29,662 bases of DNA from DASQVO01 sp035640715 (GCA_035640715.1 DASQVO010000468.1:1-29662); one strand, 5' to 3'; shown: positions 21,658 through 29,662, numbered from the stretch's first letter. Numbers and translations are program-made. The notes: a model not told the origin generated them from the sequence alone.

Positions 21658-22254
21658 GTGGCCAGCCTGCAGGTTGACGCGGCGGTCTCGTACTTCATCG
21701 CATTCATCATTCCCGCGCTCGACGTGATCTTCCCGGTCCTGCCAAGCGAGACCGCCGTCATCGCACTCGGTGTGGCGACCGCCGGAAGCGCCGATCCGCG
21801 CATCGCCCTGCTCGTCGCCTGCGCCGCCGCCGGGGCCTTCCTCGGCGACAACCTCTCCTATTTTCTCGGCCGCCGCTTCGGGCCCGTCGTGGAACGCAGG
21901 TTCTTCTCGACCGTGAAGGGCAAGAAGGCGCGGGCGTGGGCCGAACGGTCGCTGAACCGATTCGGGATGCAGCTCATCATCGTCTGCCGCTTCATTCCCG
22001 GCGGGCGCACAGCGGTCACCCTCACGTGCGGGCTCACCGGCTACCCGCGCCGGCGGTTCATCACCGCAACCGCCGCGGCCGGCATCATATGGGCCCTGCA
22101 CGCGTTCTTCATCGGCCGCCTCGGCGGCAAGGCGTTCGCGGACAACCCCTGGGCCGGGCTGCTGATAGCGTCCGGCTCCACGATCGTGATCAGCGCGCTG
22201 ATCGAAGCCGTCCGGCGGATCAGGTCCCGCCGGCAGCGAGCGCTCACGGACTGA
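21658..22254 (+). CDS. DedA family membrane protein
   Basis: This DedA/SNARE-associated membrane protein has 198 residues. Visible motifs are IPALDVIFPVLPSETAVIALG (acidic residue of the re-entrant loop), FLGDNLSYFLGRRFG, CRFIPGGRTAVTLTCG (conserved F/R-x-x-P-x-x-R) and several hydrophobic spans up to about 185. Family members act in envelope integrity; some flip undecaprenyl phosphate or other phospholipids. I chose GTG 21658, 7 bp after the previous stop, because the family start fits; the longer frame from 21559 lies inside the TraR gene. No good ribosome site is seen, so coupling to the upstream gene is likely. Confidence 0.9.
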   Translation: MASLQVDAAVSYFIAFIIPALDVIFPVLPSETAVIALGVATAGSADPRIALLVACAAAGAFLGDNLSYFLGRRFGPVVERRFFSTVKGKKARAWAERSLNRFGMQLIIVCRFIPGGRTAVTLTCGLTGYPRRRFITATAAAGIIWALHAFFIGRLGGKAFADNPWAGLLIASGSTIVISALIEAVRRIRSRRQRALTD

Positions 22255-22265
22255 AGCCCGGCAGG

Positions 22266-22589
22266 TCACAGCGTGACGCCGGACAGGTTGAGGCCGACGA
22301 CACCGGCAAGAATCAGGCCGATCGACACCAGCTTGGCGGCCGACACCGTATCGCCGAGGAAGACCATGCCCACGGTCGCCGTCCCGGCGGCACCAATACC
22401 CGTCCAGACCGCATAGGCGGCCCCCACCTCGAGCTCGCGCAGCGCCACGGTCAGCATGCCGAAGCTGATCAGGGCGCAGACCGCGAACCCGGCCGTCGGC
22501 CACGGCTGCGACATCCCGTGGCTCAGCTTCAGGAACACGGCGAAAGCCATCTCGAACAAGCCGGCGGCGACAATAGCGACCCACGCCAT
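22266..22589 (-). CDS. SMR family small multidrug/guanidinium-type exporter
   Basis: The protein has 107 residues and four hydrophobic helices. The essential membrane Glu is E13 in AAGLFEMAFAVFLKLSHG. The AAYAVWTGIGAAGT signature points to the SugE/Gdx branch rather than to EmrE; I leave the substrate open. The start at ATG 22589 has GAGG 7 bases upstream (GTG 22592 is in frame too). It converges on the DedA gene with an 11-bp gap. I saw no credible guanidine riboswitch in its leader. Confidence 0.9.
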   Translation of the reverse strand: MAWVAIVAAGLFEMAFAVFLKLSHGMSQPWPTAGFAVCALISFGMLTVALRELEVGAAYAVWTGIGAAGTATVGMVFLGDTVSAAKLVSIGLILAGVVGLNLSGVTL

Positions 22590-22692
22590 CACGGCACCTC
22601 ACATTCCGTTTTTCCGGAGCTGGTTCGCAGCGCGTTCCAGAGCTCGTCCGGGGCGCGTTCCGGGATCTCGTTTCTAGCCCCGCGGCGAGGAG

Positions 22693-22710
22693 CCCGCATG
22701 CGCGGGTTTT
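22693..22710 (+). terminator. Small hairpin with TTTT
   Basis: CCCGC-atgc-GCGGG followed by TTTT looks like a compact intrinsic terminator on the plus strand, but no plus-strand gene lies just upstream. It directly touches the 38-bp palindrome, so the two may be parts of one element. Confidence 0.35.
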
Positions 22711-22747
22711 GGAGATCCGATGGAGGTGCACCTCCATCGGATCTCCA
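22710..22747. repeat. Perfect 38-bp palindrome
   Basis: The left arm TGGAGATCCGATGGAGGTG (22710-22728) is followed with no spacer by its exact reverse complement (22729-22747), centred on GTGCAC. It lies between the divergent SMR gene and the general stress protein gene. A 19-bp arm without a loop could extrude as a cruciform, serve as an operator, or mark the junction of a lost element. It is not part of a coding frame that I can support. Confidence 0.95.
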
Positions 22748-22815
22748 TCCGCCGCGCGCCGCTTCTGCACACGGGTGGCCGAGTCTGTTGCTGTCTCACC
22801 GAAGGAAAGGCTGCC

Positions 22816-23325
22816 ATGCTGAAGAACGGCACACCGATGCTGAACCCGATCAGCGCCGCCTGGAACACCGTGGTGCGGTACGACGACTACCAGGCCGCCC
22901 AGCGCGCGGTCGACCGGCTTTCCGATGACGGCTTCCCCGTCGAGAAACTCGACATCGTCGGCAGCGACCTGCGGCTGATCGAGCGGGTGACGGGGCGGCT
23001 GACCGCCGCGCGGGCCGCGGGCGCCGGCGCGTTCAGCGGGCTGTGGGCAGGCCTGCTGATCGGCGTCCTGATCGGGCTGTTCACAACCGGGCACGCCTGG
23101 CTCGGCGTTGTCGCGGCAGCCGCCGGGTTTGGCGCTCTGTGGGGCGCGGTCTTCGGGTTCGTCGCGCACGCCGCGACCCGCGGCCGGCGAGACTTCAGCT
23201 CCGTGCGCGCACTTTCGGCCGCCCGCTACGACCTGATCGCCCGCGAAGGTACCGCGGACCAGGCCCGGCGCATGCTCGGCGACGCTGGCCTACTGCCGCA
23301 GACAGGCATGTCGGCGACGGGCTGA
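22816..23325 (+). CDS. General stress protein 17M-like membrane-associated protein
   Basis: The protein has 169 residues. Residues 15-65 carry the GSP17M-like domain (VVRYDDYQAAQRAVDRLSDD, then FPVEKLDIVGSDLRLIERVTGR). Two Gly/Ala-rich hydrophobic segments follow (about 68-120, GLWAGLLIGVLIGLF and VVAAAAGFGALWGAVFGFVAH), then a soluble end (SAARYDLIAREGTADQARRML). Such proteins are stress-induced in actinobacteria; the biochemical role is unknown. ATG 22816 has AAGGAAAGG 6 bases upstream. It stands alone, 68 bp after the palindrome. Confidence 0.85.
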   Translation: MLKNGTPMLNPISAAWNTVVRYDDYQAAQRAVDRLSDDGFPVEKLDIVGSDLRLIERVTGRLTAARAAGAGAFSGLWAGLLIGVLIGLFTTGHAWLGVVAAAAGFGALWGAVFGFVAHAATRGRRDFSSVRALSAARYDLIAREGTADQARRMLGDAGLLPQTGMSATG

Positions 23326-23364
23326 TATCCCGCCGGGGAGCGGATCTGCAGCAAGGGCTGACGC

Positions 23365-23532
23365 CTGCACGTCGTCGCGCCCCCGCTGCTCTTCCTTCTG
23401 ATGCTCATCGAGATCAGCGACCTGATCTTCGCCGTCGACACGATCCCGGCCGTCTTCCCCGTCACCGGCGAGCCGTTCCTCGTGCTCATCCCGGACGCCT
23501 CCGCGATCCTCGGCCTGCGCGCGAACGCGTAG
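23365..23532 (+). pseudogene. TerC family fragment
   Basis: The frame reads PLLFLLMLIEISDLIFAVDT, then IPAVFPVTGEPFLVL, then ASAILGLRANA and TAG. This is the conserved IExxDLIFAVDSIPAxFxVTxxPFIV...FAILGLRA core of TerC/Alx membrane proteins, but it is limited to about 55 codons without a start and with the family's remaining helices missing. An in-frame TGA stands just upstream. It is a deletion remnant. Confidence 0.78.
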
Positions 23533-23649
23533 CGGTCATACACCGCGTGGTCAGCCAAGACGCGGTGGAATCGGTTACCGGGCACTGACCTGGAGTTCGA
23601 GATGCGCTGCGTAGCCGGTGACCTTCTCCACGATGCCGCAGACCTATTG

Positions 23650-23669
23650 GGAGCGGGAGGCTCCGCTCC
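23650..23669. other. Hairpin between the TerC fragment and the transporter
   Basis: GGAGCGG-gaggct-CCGCTCC is a perfect 7-bp stem in the 220-bp gap that precedes the transporter promoter. It may be a terminator. Nothing else is supported in 23533-23740. Confidence 0.35.
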
Positions 23670-23744
23670 TTCATCGCATCAAGTTAAGCGTTGCGGCGGC
23701 TCCGGTGTCCGCTTCCCGTTGGCCAGCGTCAGGAAACTGCCTGA

Positions 23745-23750
23745 TACGGT
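23745..23750 (+). promoter_or_regulatory. Possible -10 giving a leaderless mRNA
   Basis: TACGGT, a good actinomycete TANNNT -10, ends 6 bases before the GTG at 23757 and 9 before ATG 23760. Transcription would start at or next to the start codon. No ribosome site stands in front of the gene, which fits leaderless translation. Confidence 0.4.
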
Positions 23751-23756
23751 GCCCAG

Positions 23757-25676
23757 GTGATGAGCCGGGTACGGGACAGTGCGGCGCACCCGGGTCGGGA
23801 GGGACGGCATCCCGGCCCGCACCGGAAGGCCGACGAGCACGAGCCGGGCCACCCGTGGTGGCAGGTCGTCTGCCTGACCGGCGTCGACTACTTCTCCACG
23901 ATCGGCTACCAGCCCGCGATCGCGTTCCTGGCCGCGGGGGTCGTCTCGCCGCTGGCCACCATCGTGCTGATCCTGGTCACACTGTTCGGGGCGCTGCCGG
24001 TGTACCGGCGGGTAGCGGCCGAGAGCCCCCGCGGTGAGGGCTCGCTGGCCATGCTCGAGCACATCCTCTCCTGGTGGAGCAGCAAGGTCCTGGTCCTGGT
24101 GCTGCTGGGCTTCGCCGCCACCGACTTCCTGATCACGATGACCCTGTCCGCGGCGGACGCGTCGGCGCACCTGCTGGCGAACTCCTACGCGCCGCACTTC
24201 CTGCACGGGCACCAGTTCGCGGTCACCCTGGTGCTCCTGGCCGCGCTGGCGGCGGTGTTCCTGCGCGGTTTCAGCGAGGCCATCGGGATCGCGGTTGTGC
24301 TGGTCGGGGTGTACCTGGCGCTGAATGCCGTGGTGATGGGCGACGCGCTGGTGCACGTGGCGACCGGATCAGCGCACGTTACCGGCTGGTGGTCGGCGCT
24401 CACCCATGAGCACTCCAGCGCGCTGGCCGTGATCGGCGTCGCGCTGGTCACCTTCCCCAAGCTGGCCCTGGGCCTGTCCGGCTTCGAGACCGGCGTGCTG
24501 GTCATGCCGCAGGTCGCCGGCGGGACCGGCACGGAAGGGCAGCGGCTGGCCCGGCGGGTCGCCAGCACCCGGCGGCTGCTCACCACGGCCGCCGGCATCA
24601 TGGCAGCGCTCCTGCTGACCTCCAGCTTCGTCACCGCCGTGCTGATCCCGGCCCGGCAGTTCCAGCCCGGCGGGGCGGCCAACGGCCGGGCCCTGGCCTA
24701 CCTGGCCCACCTGTACCTCGGCAACGGCTTCGGCACTGCCTACGACATCAGCACCATCGCGATCTTGTGGTTCGCCGGCGCGTCGGCCATGGCCGGGCTG
24801 CTCAACCTGGTGCCCCGCTACCTCCCCCGGTACGGGATGGCCCCGGCATGGGCGCTGGCCACCCGGCCGCTGGTGCTGGTGTTCGCCGCGATCGCGTCCC
24901 TGGTGACCTGGATCTTCGACGCGGGAGTCGACGCGCAGGCGGGCGCGTACGCGACCGGGGTGCTGGTGCTGATCACCTCGGCCGCGTACGCGGTCACCCT
25001 GTCCGCCTACCGCCGCCGGGACCGGATGACGTGGGCGTACGCGCTGATCATGCTGATCTTCGCGGTGACCACTGTGACCAACATGGTGGAGCGGCCGGAC
25101 GGGCTGAAGATTGCGGGCTGCTTCATCGCCGCCATCCTGATCGTGTCGCTGGTTTCCAGGGTGAGCCGCTCCTACGAACTCCGCGCCACCAGCGTCACCT
25201 TCGACGAGACCGCGGCCGGGTTCCTCCGCGCGGCGGTCCGCGGCGGGATCATCAACGTCATCGCCAACGAGCCGGATGAGCGGGACCAGCATGAATACCT
25301 GGCCAAGTGGCAGGAAGAACGGGAGGTCAACCGGATTCCCGGTGACCAGCCCACGGTGTTCCTGGAGGTGTCGGTGGCCGACGCCTCGGAGTTCGAGTCC
25401 GGCCTGGAGGTCAGCGGAGAGGACCGGTTCGGCTTCCAGGTGCTGACCGTGAGCAGCACCGCGGTGGCCAACGGCATCGCCGCGATCTGTCTGGCCATGC
25501 GCGACCAGTTCGGGCTGATACCGCACGTCTACTTCGACTGGACCGAGGGCAGCCCGCTGGTCCATTTCCTGCGCTTCATGCTGTGGGGCTACGGCGAGGT
25601 CGCCCCCGTCACCCGCGAGGTACTGCGCCGCGCCGAGCCCGACCGGTCCCGCCGCCCCCACGTACACGTCGGCTGA
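23757..25676 (+). CDS. APC-superfamily transporter with C-terminal cytoplasmic domain
   Basis: The protein has 639 residues. After a polar, His-rich start (1-33), VCLTGVDYFSTIGYQPAIAF begins about twelve membrane helices running to residue 470, with family stretches such as TLFGALPVYRRVAAESP, GEGSLAMLE, GFAATDFLITMTLSAADA and LGLSGFETGVLVMPQVAGG. The soluble end (about 470-625) carries VFLEVSVADASEFESGLEV and RDQFGLIPHVYFDWTEGSPL. The family is called amino acid or KUP-like permease in actinomycetes; the substrate is not proven. The start is GTG 23757 or ATG 23760. A hairpin follows the stop. Confidence 0.88.
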   Translation: MMSRVRDSAAHPGREGRHPGPHRKADEHEPGHPWWQVVCLTGVDYFSTIGYQPAIAFLAAGVVSPLATIVLILVTLFGALPVYRRVAAESPRGEGSLAMLEHILSWWSSKVLVLVLLGFAATDFLITMTLSAADASAHLLANSYAPHFLHGHQFAVTLVLLAALAAVFLRGFSEAIGIAVVLVGVYLALNAVVMGDALVHVATGSAHVTGWWSALTHEHSSALAVIGVALVTFPKLALGLSGFETGVLVMPQVAGGTGTEGQRLARRVASTRRLLTTAAGIMAALLLTSSFVTAVLIPARQFQPGGAANGRALAYLAHLYLGNGFGTAYDISTIAILWFAGASAMAGLLNLVPRYLPRYGMAPAWALATRPLVLVFAAIASLVTWIFDAGVDAQAGAYATGVLVLITSAAYAVTLSAYRRRDRMTWAYALIMLIFAVTTVTNMVERPDGLKIAGCFIAAILIVSLVSRVSRSYELRATSVTFDETAAGFLRAAVRGGIINVIANEPDERDQHEYLAKWQEEREVNRIPGDQPTVFLEVSVADASEFESGLEVSGEDRFGFQVLTVSSTAVANGIAAICLAMRDQFGLIPHVYFDWTEGSPLVHFLRFMLWGYGEVAPVTREVLRRAEPDRSRRPHVHVG

Positions 25677-25694
25677 CGCCGGCCTGACCCGGCG
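25677..25694 (+). terminator. Hairpin directly after the transporter stop
   Basis: CGCCGG-cctgac-CCGGCG begins at the base after the TGA of the transporter gene. It is a perfect 6-bp stem of the kind used as an actinobacterial terminator without a U-run. Confidence 0.5.
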
Positions 25695-26089
25695 GGGCGG
25701 GAAGCGGTCCCGGGTGCCAGGATGGCTGGGTGCCCGCTCCGCCGCGCGTAGTGCCTGGCGTAATCCGGCCACCACATCCCGTTCGGTATGAGTTCGGGAG
25801 GAACGGCCGGAAACCCGGGCCATTTCCTCTCGCGCCGGCGTGTGCGGGCCGGGGGATCCGGGGCGGCGATGTAGGCTCGGATCACCGGGTCGGCGCGGTC
25901 GCCTGAGGCGAAAGTCGCCAGCGCGGAGGCCTGCTGCGGAGGCAGTACGGAGCTTCACGCGTAGGTGCGGCTCGCGCCGCCTTCCCCCCGGAATATCGTT
26001 CGTCCACGATGACGCGTGCCCGCGTAACCTGGCCAAGCGGCCGGCTCCCGGGCCTCGCGCAGCATGCCCGAAGGAGGCGGTTCAGTCCC
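25695..26089 (+). promoter_or_regulatory. dnaE upstream region
   Basis: This stretch of about 390 bp has no supported gene. A small hairpin GGCGA-aag-TCGCC lies near 25910-25923. TATCGT at 25994-25999 is a possible -10 for dnaE, about 90 bp before its start. AAGGAGG at 26071-26077 is the dnaE ribosome site, 12 bases before the ATG. The minus-strand frames here show no family resemblance. Confidence 0.35.
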
Positions 26090-29000
26090 ATGGCGGAACC
26101 CGCGGCCCGTCAGCGTCAGCCGTTCGCGCACCTTCACGTGCACACGGAGTACTCCATGCTGGACGGCGCCGCCCGCTTGAAGGAGCTGTTCGCGGAGGCC
26201 GGACGGCAGGGCATGACCCATATCGCGATGACCGACCATGGCAACATGTACGGCGCGGCCGAATTCCACCGCCAGGCCAAGGACGCCGGGATCACGCCCG
26301 TGATCGGCATCGAGGCGTACGTGGCCCCGGAGGCCAGGGGCAACACCAACCGCATCCTGTGGGGCCAGCCGCACCAGAAGAAGGACGACGTCTCGGCCAG
26401 CGGCGCCTACCTGCACAAGACCATCTGGGCGCGCAACAAAGAGGGCCTGCACAACCTTTTCAAGCTGTCCTCCCGGTCCTATGCGGAAGGCTGGCTTGTC
26501 AAGTGGCCGCGGATGGACAAGGAGATCATCGCCGAGCACGCCGGCGGCCTGATGGCCTCCACCGGATGCCCGTCCGGTGAGGTGCAGACGCGCCTTCGCC
26601 TCGGCCAGTTCGACGAGGCGCTCAAGTCCGCCGCGGAGTACCAGGACATCTTCGGGAAGGACAACTACTTCCTGGAGCTGATGGACCACGGCCTGGAGAT
26701 CGAGAACAGGGTCCGGGACGGGCTGCTGGAGATCGGCCGCAAGCTCGGCATCCCGCCGGTCGTGACCAACGACTCCCACTACACCAGGGAGCAGGATGCG
26801 CAGGCGCACGACCTGCTGCTGTGCATCCAGACCGGTAAGACGCTGGCCGACGCCGACCGGTTCCGCTTCGAGGGCACCGGCTACTACATCAAGTCCGCTG
26901 GCGAGATGTACGCGATCGACAGCTCCGACGCGTGGCAGGAGGGTTGCCGCAACAGCCAGCTGCTGGTGGCCGACCGGGTCGACACCTCGGGCATGTTCGA
27001 CTTCGTCAACCTGATGCCCCGGTTCCCGATCCCCGAAGGCTACGAGAGCGAAGAGGACCTGTTCCGGGCCGAGGTGTGGAAGGGCATGGAGCGCCGCTAC
27101 CCCAACGGGTACGACGAAGCCCGGAGAAAGCAGGCCGAATACGAGATCGGCATCATCTGCCAGATGGGGTTCCCGGCCTACTTCCTGGTCGTGGCGGACT
27201 TCATCATGTGGGCGAAGAACCACGGCGTCGCGGTCGGGCCGGGCCGCGGGTCGGCCGCCGGGTCGATCGTGGCCTACGCGCTGGGCATCACCGACCTGGA
27301 TCCGCTCCAGCACGGCCTGATCTTCGAGCGGTTCCTCAACCCCGAGCGCGTGTCCATGCCCGACATCGACGTGGACTTCGACGAACGCGGGCGGGCCGAC
27401 GTCATCCGGTACGTGACCGAGAAGTGGGGCTCAGACCGGGTCGCTCAGATCGTCACCTACGGCACGATCAAGGCCAAGGCTGCTATCAAGGACGCCTGCC
27501 GGGTCCTCGGCTTCCCCTACGCGCTCGGCGACCGGATCACCAAGGCGTTCCCGCCCGCGGTGATGGGCAAGGACATCCCGCTGTCCGGCATCTTCGACTC
27601 CAGCCATCCCCGGTACTCCGAGGCGGGGGAGCTGCGCGGCCTGTACGAGGCCGAGCCGGAGATCAAGCAGGTCATCGATACTGCCAAGGGGATCGAGGGG
27701 CTGATCCGGCAGCCGGGCGTGCACGCGGCCGGCGTGATCATGTCGGCCGAGCCGATCACCGGGCACATACCCGTGTGGACGCGGCACACCGACGGTGCCG
27801 TCATCACGCAGTTCGACTACCCGACCTGCGAGGGCCTCGGCCTGCTCAAGATGGACTTCCTCGGCCTGCGGAACCTGACGATCATGGCCGACGCGGTCGC
27901 GGCGATCGAGAAGAACCGGGGCATCCAGCTCAAGCTGCTCGACCTGCCGCTGGACGACAGGCCCACCTACGAACTGCTGGCCCGCGGCGACACCCTGGGT
28001 GTGTTCCAGCTCGACGGCGGCCCGATGCGGTCGCTGCTCCGGCTGATGAAGCCGGACAACTTCGAGGACATCTCGGCAGTGATCGCTCTGTACCGGCCCG
28101 GCCCGATGGGCGTGAACTCCCACACCAACTACGCACTCCGCAAGAACGGGCAGCAGGAGATCACGCCGATCCACCCCGAGCTCGAAGAGCCGCTGCGCGA
28201 GGTGCTCGAGCCCACCTACGGCCTGATCGTCTACCAGGAGCAGGTGCAGAAGGCCGCCCAGATCCTGGCCGGGTACTCGCTCGGCCAAGCGGACCTGCTC
28301 CGCCGGGCCATGGGCAAGAAGAAGAAGGAGATCCTCGACAAGGAGTACGTCCCCTTCCAGCAGGGGTGCCGCGAGCGCGGCTACTCCGACCGGGCGATCA
28401 AGGCCGTCTGGGACGTGCTCGTCCCGTTCGCGGGCTACGCGTTCAACAAGGCTCACTCCGCCGCGTACGGCCTGGTGTCCTACTGGACCGCCTACCTCAA
28501 GGCCAACTACCCGGCTGAGTACATGGCGGCCCTGCTGACCTCCGTCGGCGACGACAAGGACAAGTCGGCGCTGTACCTGAGCGAGTGCCGCCGCATGGGG
28601 ATCAAGGTGCTCCCGCCCGACGTCAACTCCTCGGTGGCCACGTTCACCGCGGTGGGCAACGACGTCCGGTTCGGCCTGGCGGCGATCCGCAATGTCGGGA
28701 ACAACGTCGTCGACGCGATCGTGGCCACCCGCAAGTCCAAGGGCGAGTTCACCAGCTTCTCCGACTTCTTGCGCAAGGTGCCCGCCGTGGTCTGCAACAA
28801 GCGCGTCATCGAGTCGCTGGTCAAGGCGGGGGCGTTCGACTCGTTCGGCCACCCGCGCAAGGGCCTGGTGCTGGTGCACGAGCAGGCCGTCGACGCGGTG
28901 ATCGACATCAAGCGCAATGAGGCCATCGGGCAGGACTCGCTGTTCGGCGGGGACGCCGAGACGGAGGCCTTTTTCGACGTGCCGATCCCCGAGGGGGAGT

Positions 29001-29659
29001 GGGACAAGTCCACCCTGCTCGCGTTCGAGCGGGAGATGCTCGGCCTGTATGTCTCCGACCACCCGCTGCTCGGCGTCGAGCACCTGCTCGCCAGGGAGAC
29101 CGACTGCTCACTCGCCGACCTGGTTACTTCTGGGGATGAAGCCGAACGAGGCCGTGGTGACCGCGGCGACGGGGTGGTCGTCAAGGTCGGCGGGATCCTC
29201 TCCGGTGTGCAGCGCAAGGTAACCAAGCAGGGCAACCCGTGGGCCGCGGCCACCCTGGAGGACCTCGCCGGCGCGATCGAGGTGCTGTTCTTCCCCGCGA
29301 CCTACCAGCTCTACGCGACCTCGATCGCCGAAGATGCGATCGTCGTGGTGAAGGGCCGGATCGACCGCCGCGACGACGTGCCGAAGCTGATTGCGATGGA
29401 CGTGACCGTCCCTGACATGTCGGCGGGCGATGGCGGCCCTTTTGTGGTGTCGATGCCGGTGACGCGATGCGTGCCGCCCGTGGTGGAGCAGCTCAAGGAG
29501 GTCCTGCTGACCCATCCCGGCACCACGGAGGTGCACCTGAAGCTGCGCGGGCCGCAGCGGACGACGGTGGTGCGCCTCGATGAGAAGCTCCGGGTCAGTG
29601 CATCCCCGGCCCTGCTCGGCGACCTGAAACAGCTCCTCGGCCCCGCCTGCGTCAGCTAG
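26090..29659 (+). CDS. dnaE: DNA polymerase III alpha subunit
   Basis: The replicative polymerase (C family) has 1189 residues. The N-terminal PHP domain (about 10-210) starts with FAHLHVHTEYSMLDG and has MTDHGNMYGA and a TNDSHY motif, keeping the metal-site histidines. The palm contains GPGRGSAAGS and PDIDVDFDERGR (about 424-435), whose aspartates are catalytic. HAAGVIMS, the fingers region and YRPGPMG follow. Helix-hairpin-helix sequences (AFNKAHSAAYGLVSYWTAYL) lie near 785, and an OB-fold (VKVGGILSGVQRKVTKQGNPW) near 1030. TAG ends it at 29659. I chose ATG 26090 because MAEPAARQRQPFAHLHVHT starts the family there and AAGGAGG lies upstream; the longer frame from 26009 is not needed. Confidence 0.97.
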   Translation: MAEPAARQRQPFAHLHVHTEYSMLDGAARLKELFAEAGRQGMTHIAMTDHGNMYGAAEFHRQAKDAGITPVIGIEAYVAPEARGNTNRILWGQPHQKKDDVSASGAYLHKTIWARNKEGLHNLFKLSSRSYAEGWLVKWPRMDKEIIAEHAGGLMASTGCPSGEVQTRLRLGQFDEALKSAAEYQDIFGKDNYFLELMDHGLEIENRVRDGLLEIGRKLGIPPVVTNDSHYTREQDAQAHDLLLCIQTGKTLADADRFRFEGTGYYIKSAGEMYAIDSSDAWQEGCRNSQLLVADRVDTSGMFDFVNLMPRFPIPEGYESEEDLFRAEVWKGMERRYPNGYDEARRKQAEYEIGIICQMGFPAYFLVVADFIMWAKNHGVAVGPGRGSAAGSIVAYALGITDLDPLQHGLIFERFLNPERVSMPDIDVDFDERGRADVIRYVTEKWGSDRVAQIVTYGTIKAKAAIKDACRVLGFPYALGDRITKAFPPAVMGKDIPLSGIFDSSHPRYSEAGELRGLYEAEPEIKQVIDTAKGIEGLIRQPGVHAAGVIMSAEPITGHIPVWTRHTDGAVITQFDYPTCEGLGLLKMDFLGLRNLTIMADAVAAIEKNRGIQLKLLDLPLDDRPTYELLARGDTLGVFQLDGGPMRSLLRLMKPDNFEDISAVIALYRPGPMGVNSHTNYALRKNGQQEITPIHPELEEPLREVLEPTYGLIVYQEQVQKAAQILAGYSLGQADLLRRAMGKKKKEILDKEYVPFQQGCRERGYSDRAIKAVWDVLVPFAGYAFNKAHSAAYGLVSYWTAYLKANYPAEYMAALLTSVGDDKDKSALYLSECRRMGIKVLPPDVNSSVATFTAVGNDVRFGLAAIRNVGNNVVDAIVATRKSKGEFTSFSDFLRKVPAVVCNKRVIESLVKAGAFDSFGHPRKGLVLVHEQAVDAVIDIKRNEAIGQDSLFGGDAETEAFFDVPIPEGEWDKSTLLAFEREMLGLYVSDHPLLGVEHLLARETDCSLADLVTSGDEAERGRGDRGDGVVVKVGGILSGVQRKVTKQGNPWAAATLEDLAGAIEVLFFPATYQLYATSIAEDAIVVVKGRIDRRDDVPKLIAMDVTVPDMSAGDGGPFVVSMPVTRCVPPVVEQLKEVLLTHPGTTEVHLKLRGPQRTTVVRLDEKLRVSASPALLGDLKQLLGPACVS

Positions 29660-29662
29660 GAG

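Noticed and set aside
22593..22680. Guanidine riboswitch upstream of the SMR gene
   Set aside because: A CCGGACGAG stretch is reminiscent of the guanidine-III class, but the rest of the consensus and the pseudoknot partners are absent; the region is rather a degenerate 23-bp direct repeat (GGAACGCG...AGCTC).
21355..23169. 604-codon minus-strand frame
   Set aside because: It crosses the TraR, DedA and stress-protein genes in antisense and shares no motif with any family.
25731..25885. Minus-strand coding remnant before dnaE
   Set aside because: No ribosome site, no recognisable motif and no conserved neighbour; treated as non-coding.
24369..26036. 555-codon minus-strand frame over the transporter
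   Set aside because: His/Gln/Arg-rich antisense shadow of the APC transporter.
26932..29083. Long alternative frames on both strands inside dnaE
   Set aside because: dnaE is complete and motif-rich in its own frame; the others are GC shadows.

Overview
The window is high-GC chromosomal DNA from an actinomycete. Gene order at the two ends is the classical actinobacterial division and housekeeping string: tail of sepF, yggT, divIVA/wag31, an actinobacterial-type ileS, traR/dksA, lspA, rluD and finally dnaE. I read it as a Streptosporangiales- or Streptomycetales-like genome; the species cannot be named from the sequence.

Layout. 1-2346 (+): division genes plus a membrane protein with a C-terminal Cys/His domain. 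2347-2690: a strong hairpin and 2.5 copies of an 87-88 bp hairpin repeat between converging genes. 2688-6195 (-): ileS behind a translational T-box leader. 6390-8488 (+): TraR/DksA, LspA, RluD and a 32-codon ORF. 8497-12859 (-): an operon of an NCS1 permease with a Cys-rich tail, an asparaginase-fold protein and a nitrilase, with a short GntR-type regulator divergent from it (13090) and a PPOX/F420-type flavoprotein. 13984-17545: a mobile-element scrapyard. It holds an HNH/DUF222 tail, a transposase remnant split by a group II intron whose ends can be placed to the base (14380-16577, -), a recombinase tail and a second transposase scrap. 17542-20074: a divergent metal-homeostasis pair. On the minus strand is a CaCA-type antiporter fused to a P-loop kinase behind a yybP-ykoY (manganese) riboswitch; on the plus strand is an ArsR regulator carrying a DxHx10H metal site. 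20108-20941: a decayed two-component system. 21169-22254: an operon of a tiny membrane protein, a second TraR/DksA protein and a DedA protein. 22266-25676: an SMR exporter, a perfect 38-bp palindrome, a general-stress protein, a TerC fragment and a large APC-type transporter. 26090-29659: dnaE.

The conserved string appears to be interrupted between rluD and dnaE by about 17 kb of accessory genes, transporters, metal handling and decaying elements. The best candidates for a second look are three. The first is the Mn-riboswitch-controlled antiporter-kinase fusion, in which a 10-nt aptamer segment is exactly complementary to the Shine-Dalgarno region. The second is the NCS1/asparaginase-like/nitrilase operon, whose asparaginase-fold member lacks the usual catalytic Thr-Asp. 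The third is the nested intron-in-transposase, whose excision restores the transposase reading frame. All calls were made by reading; no database search was run.
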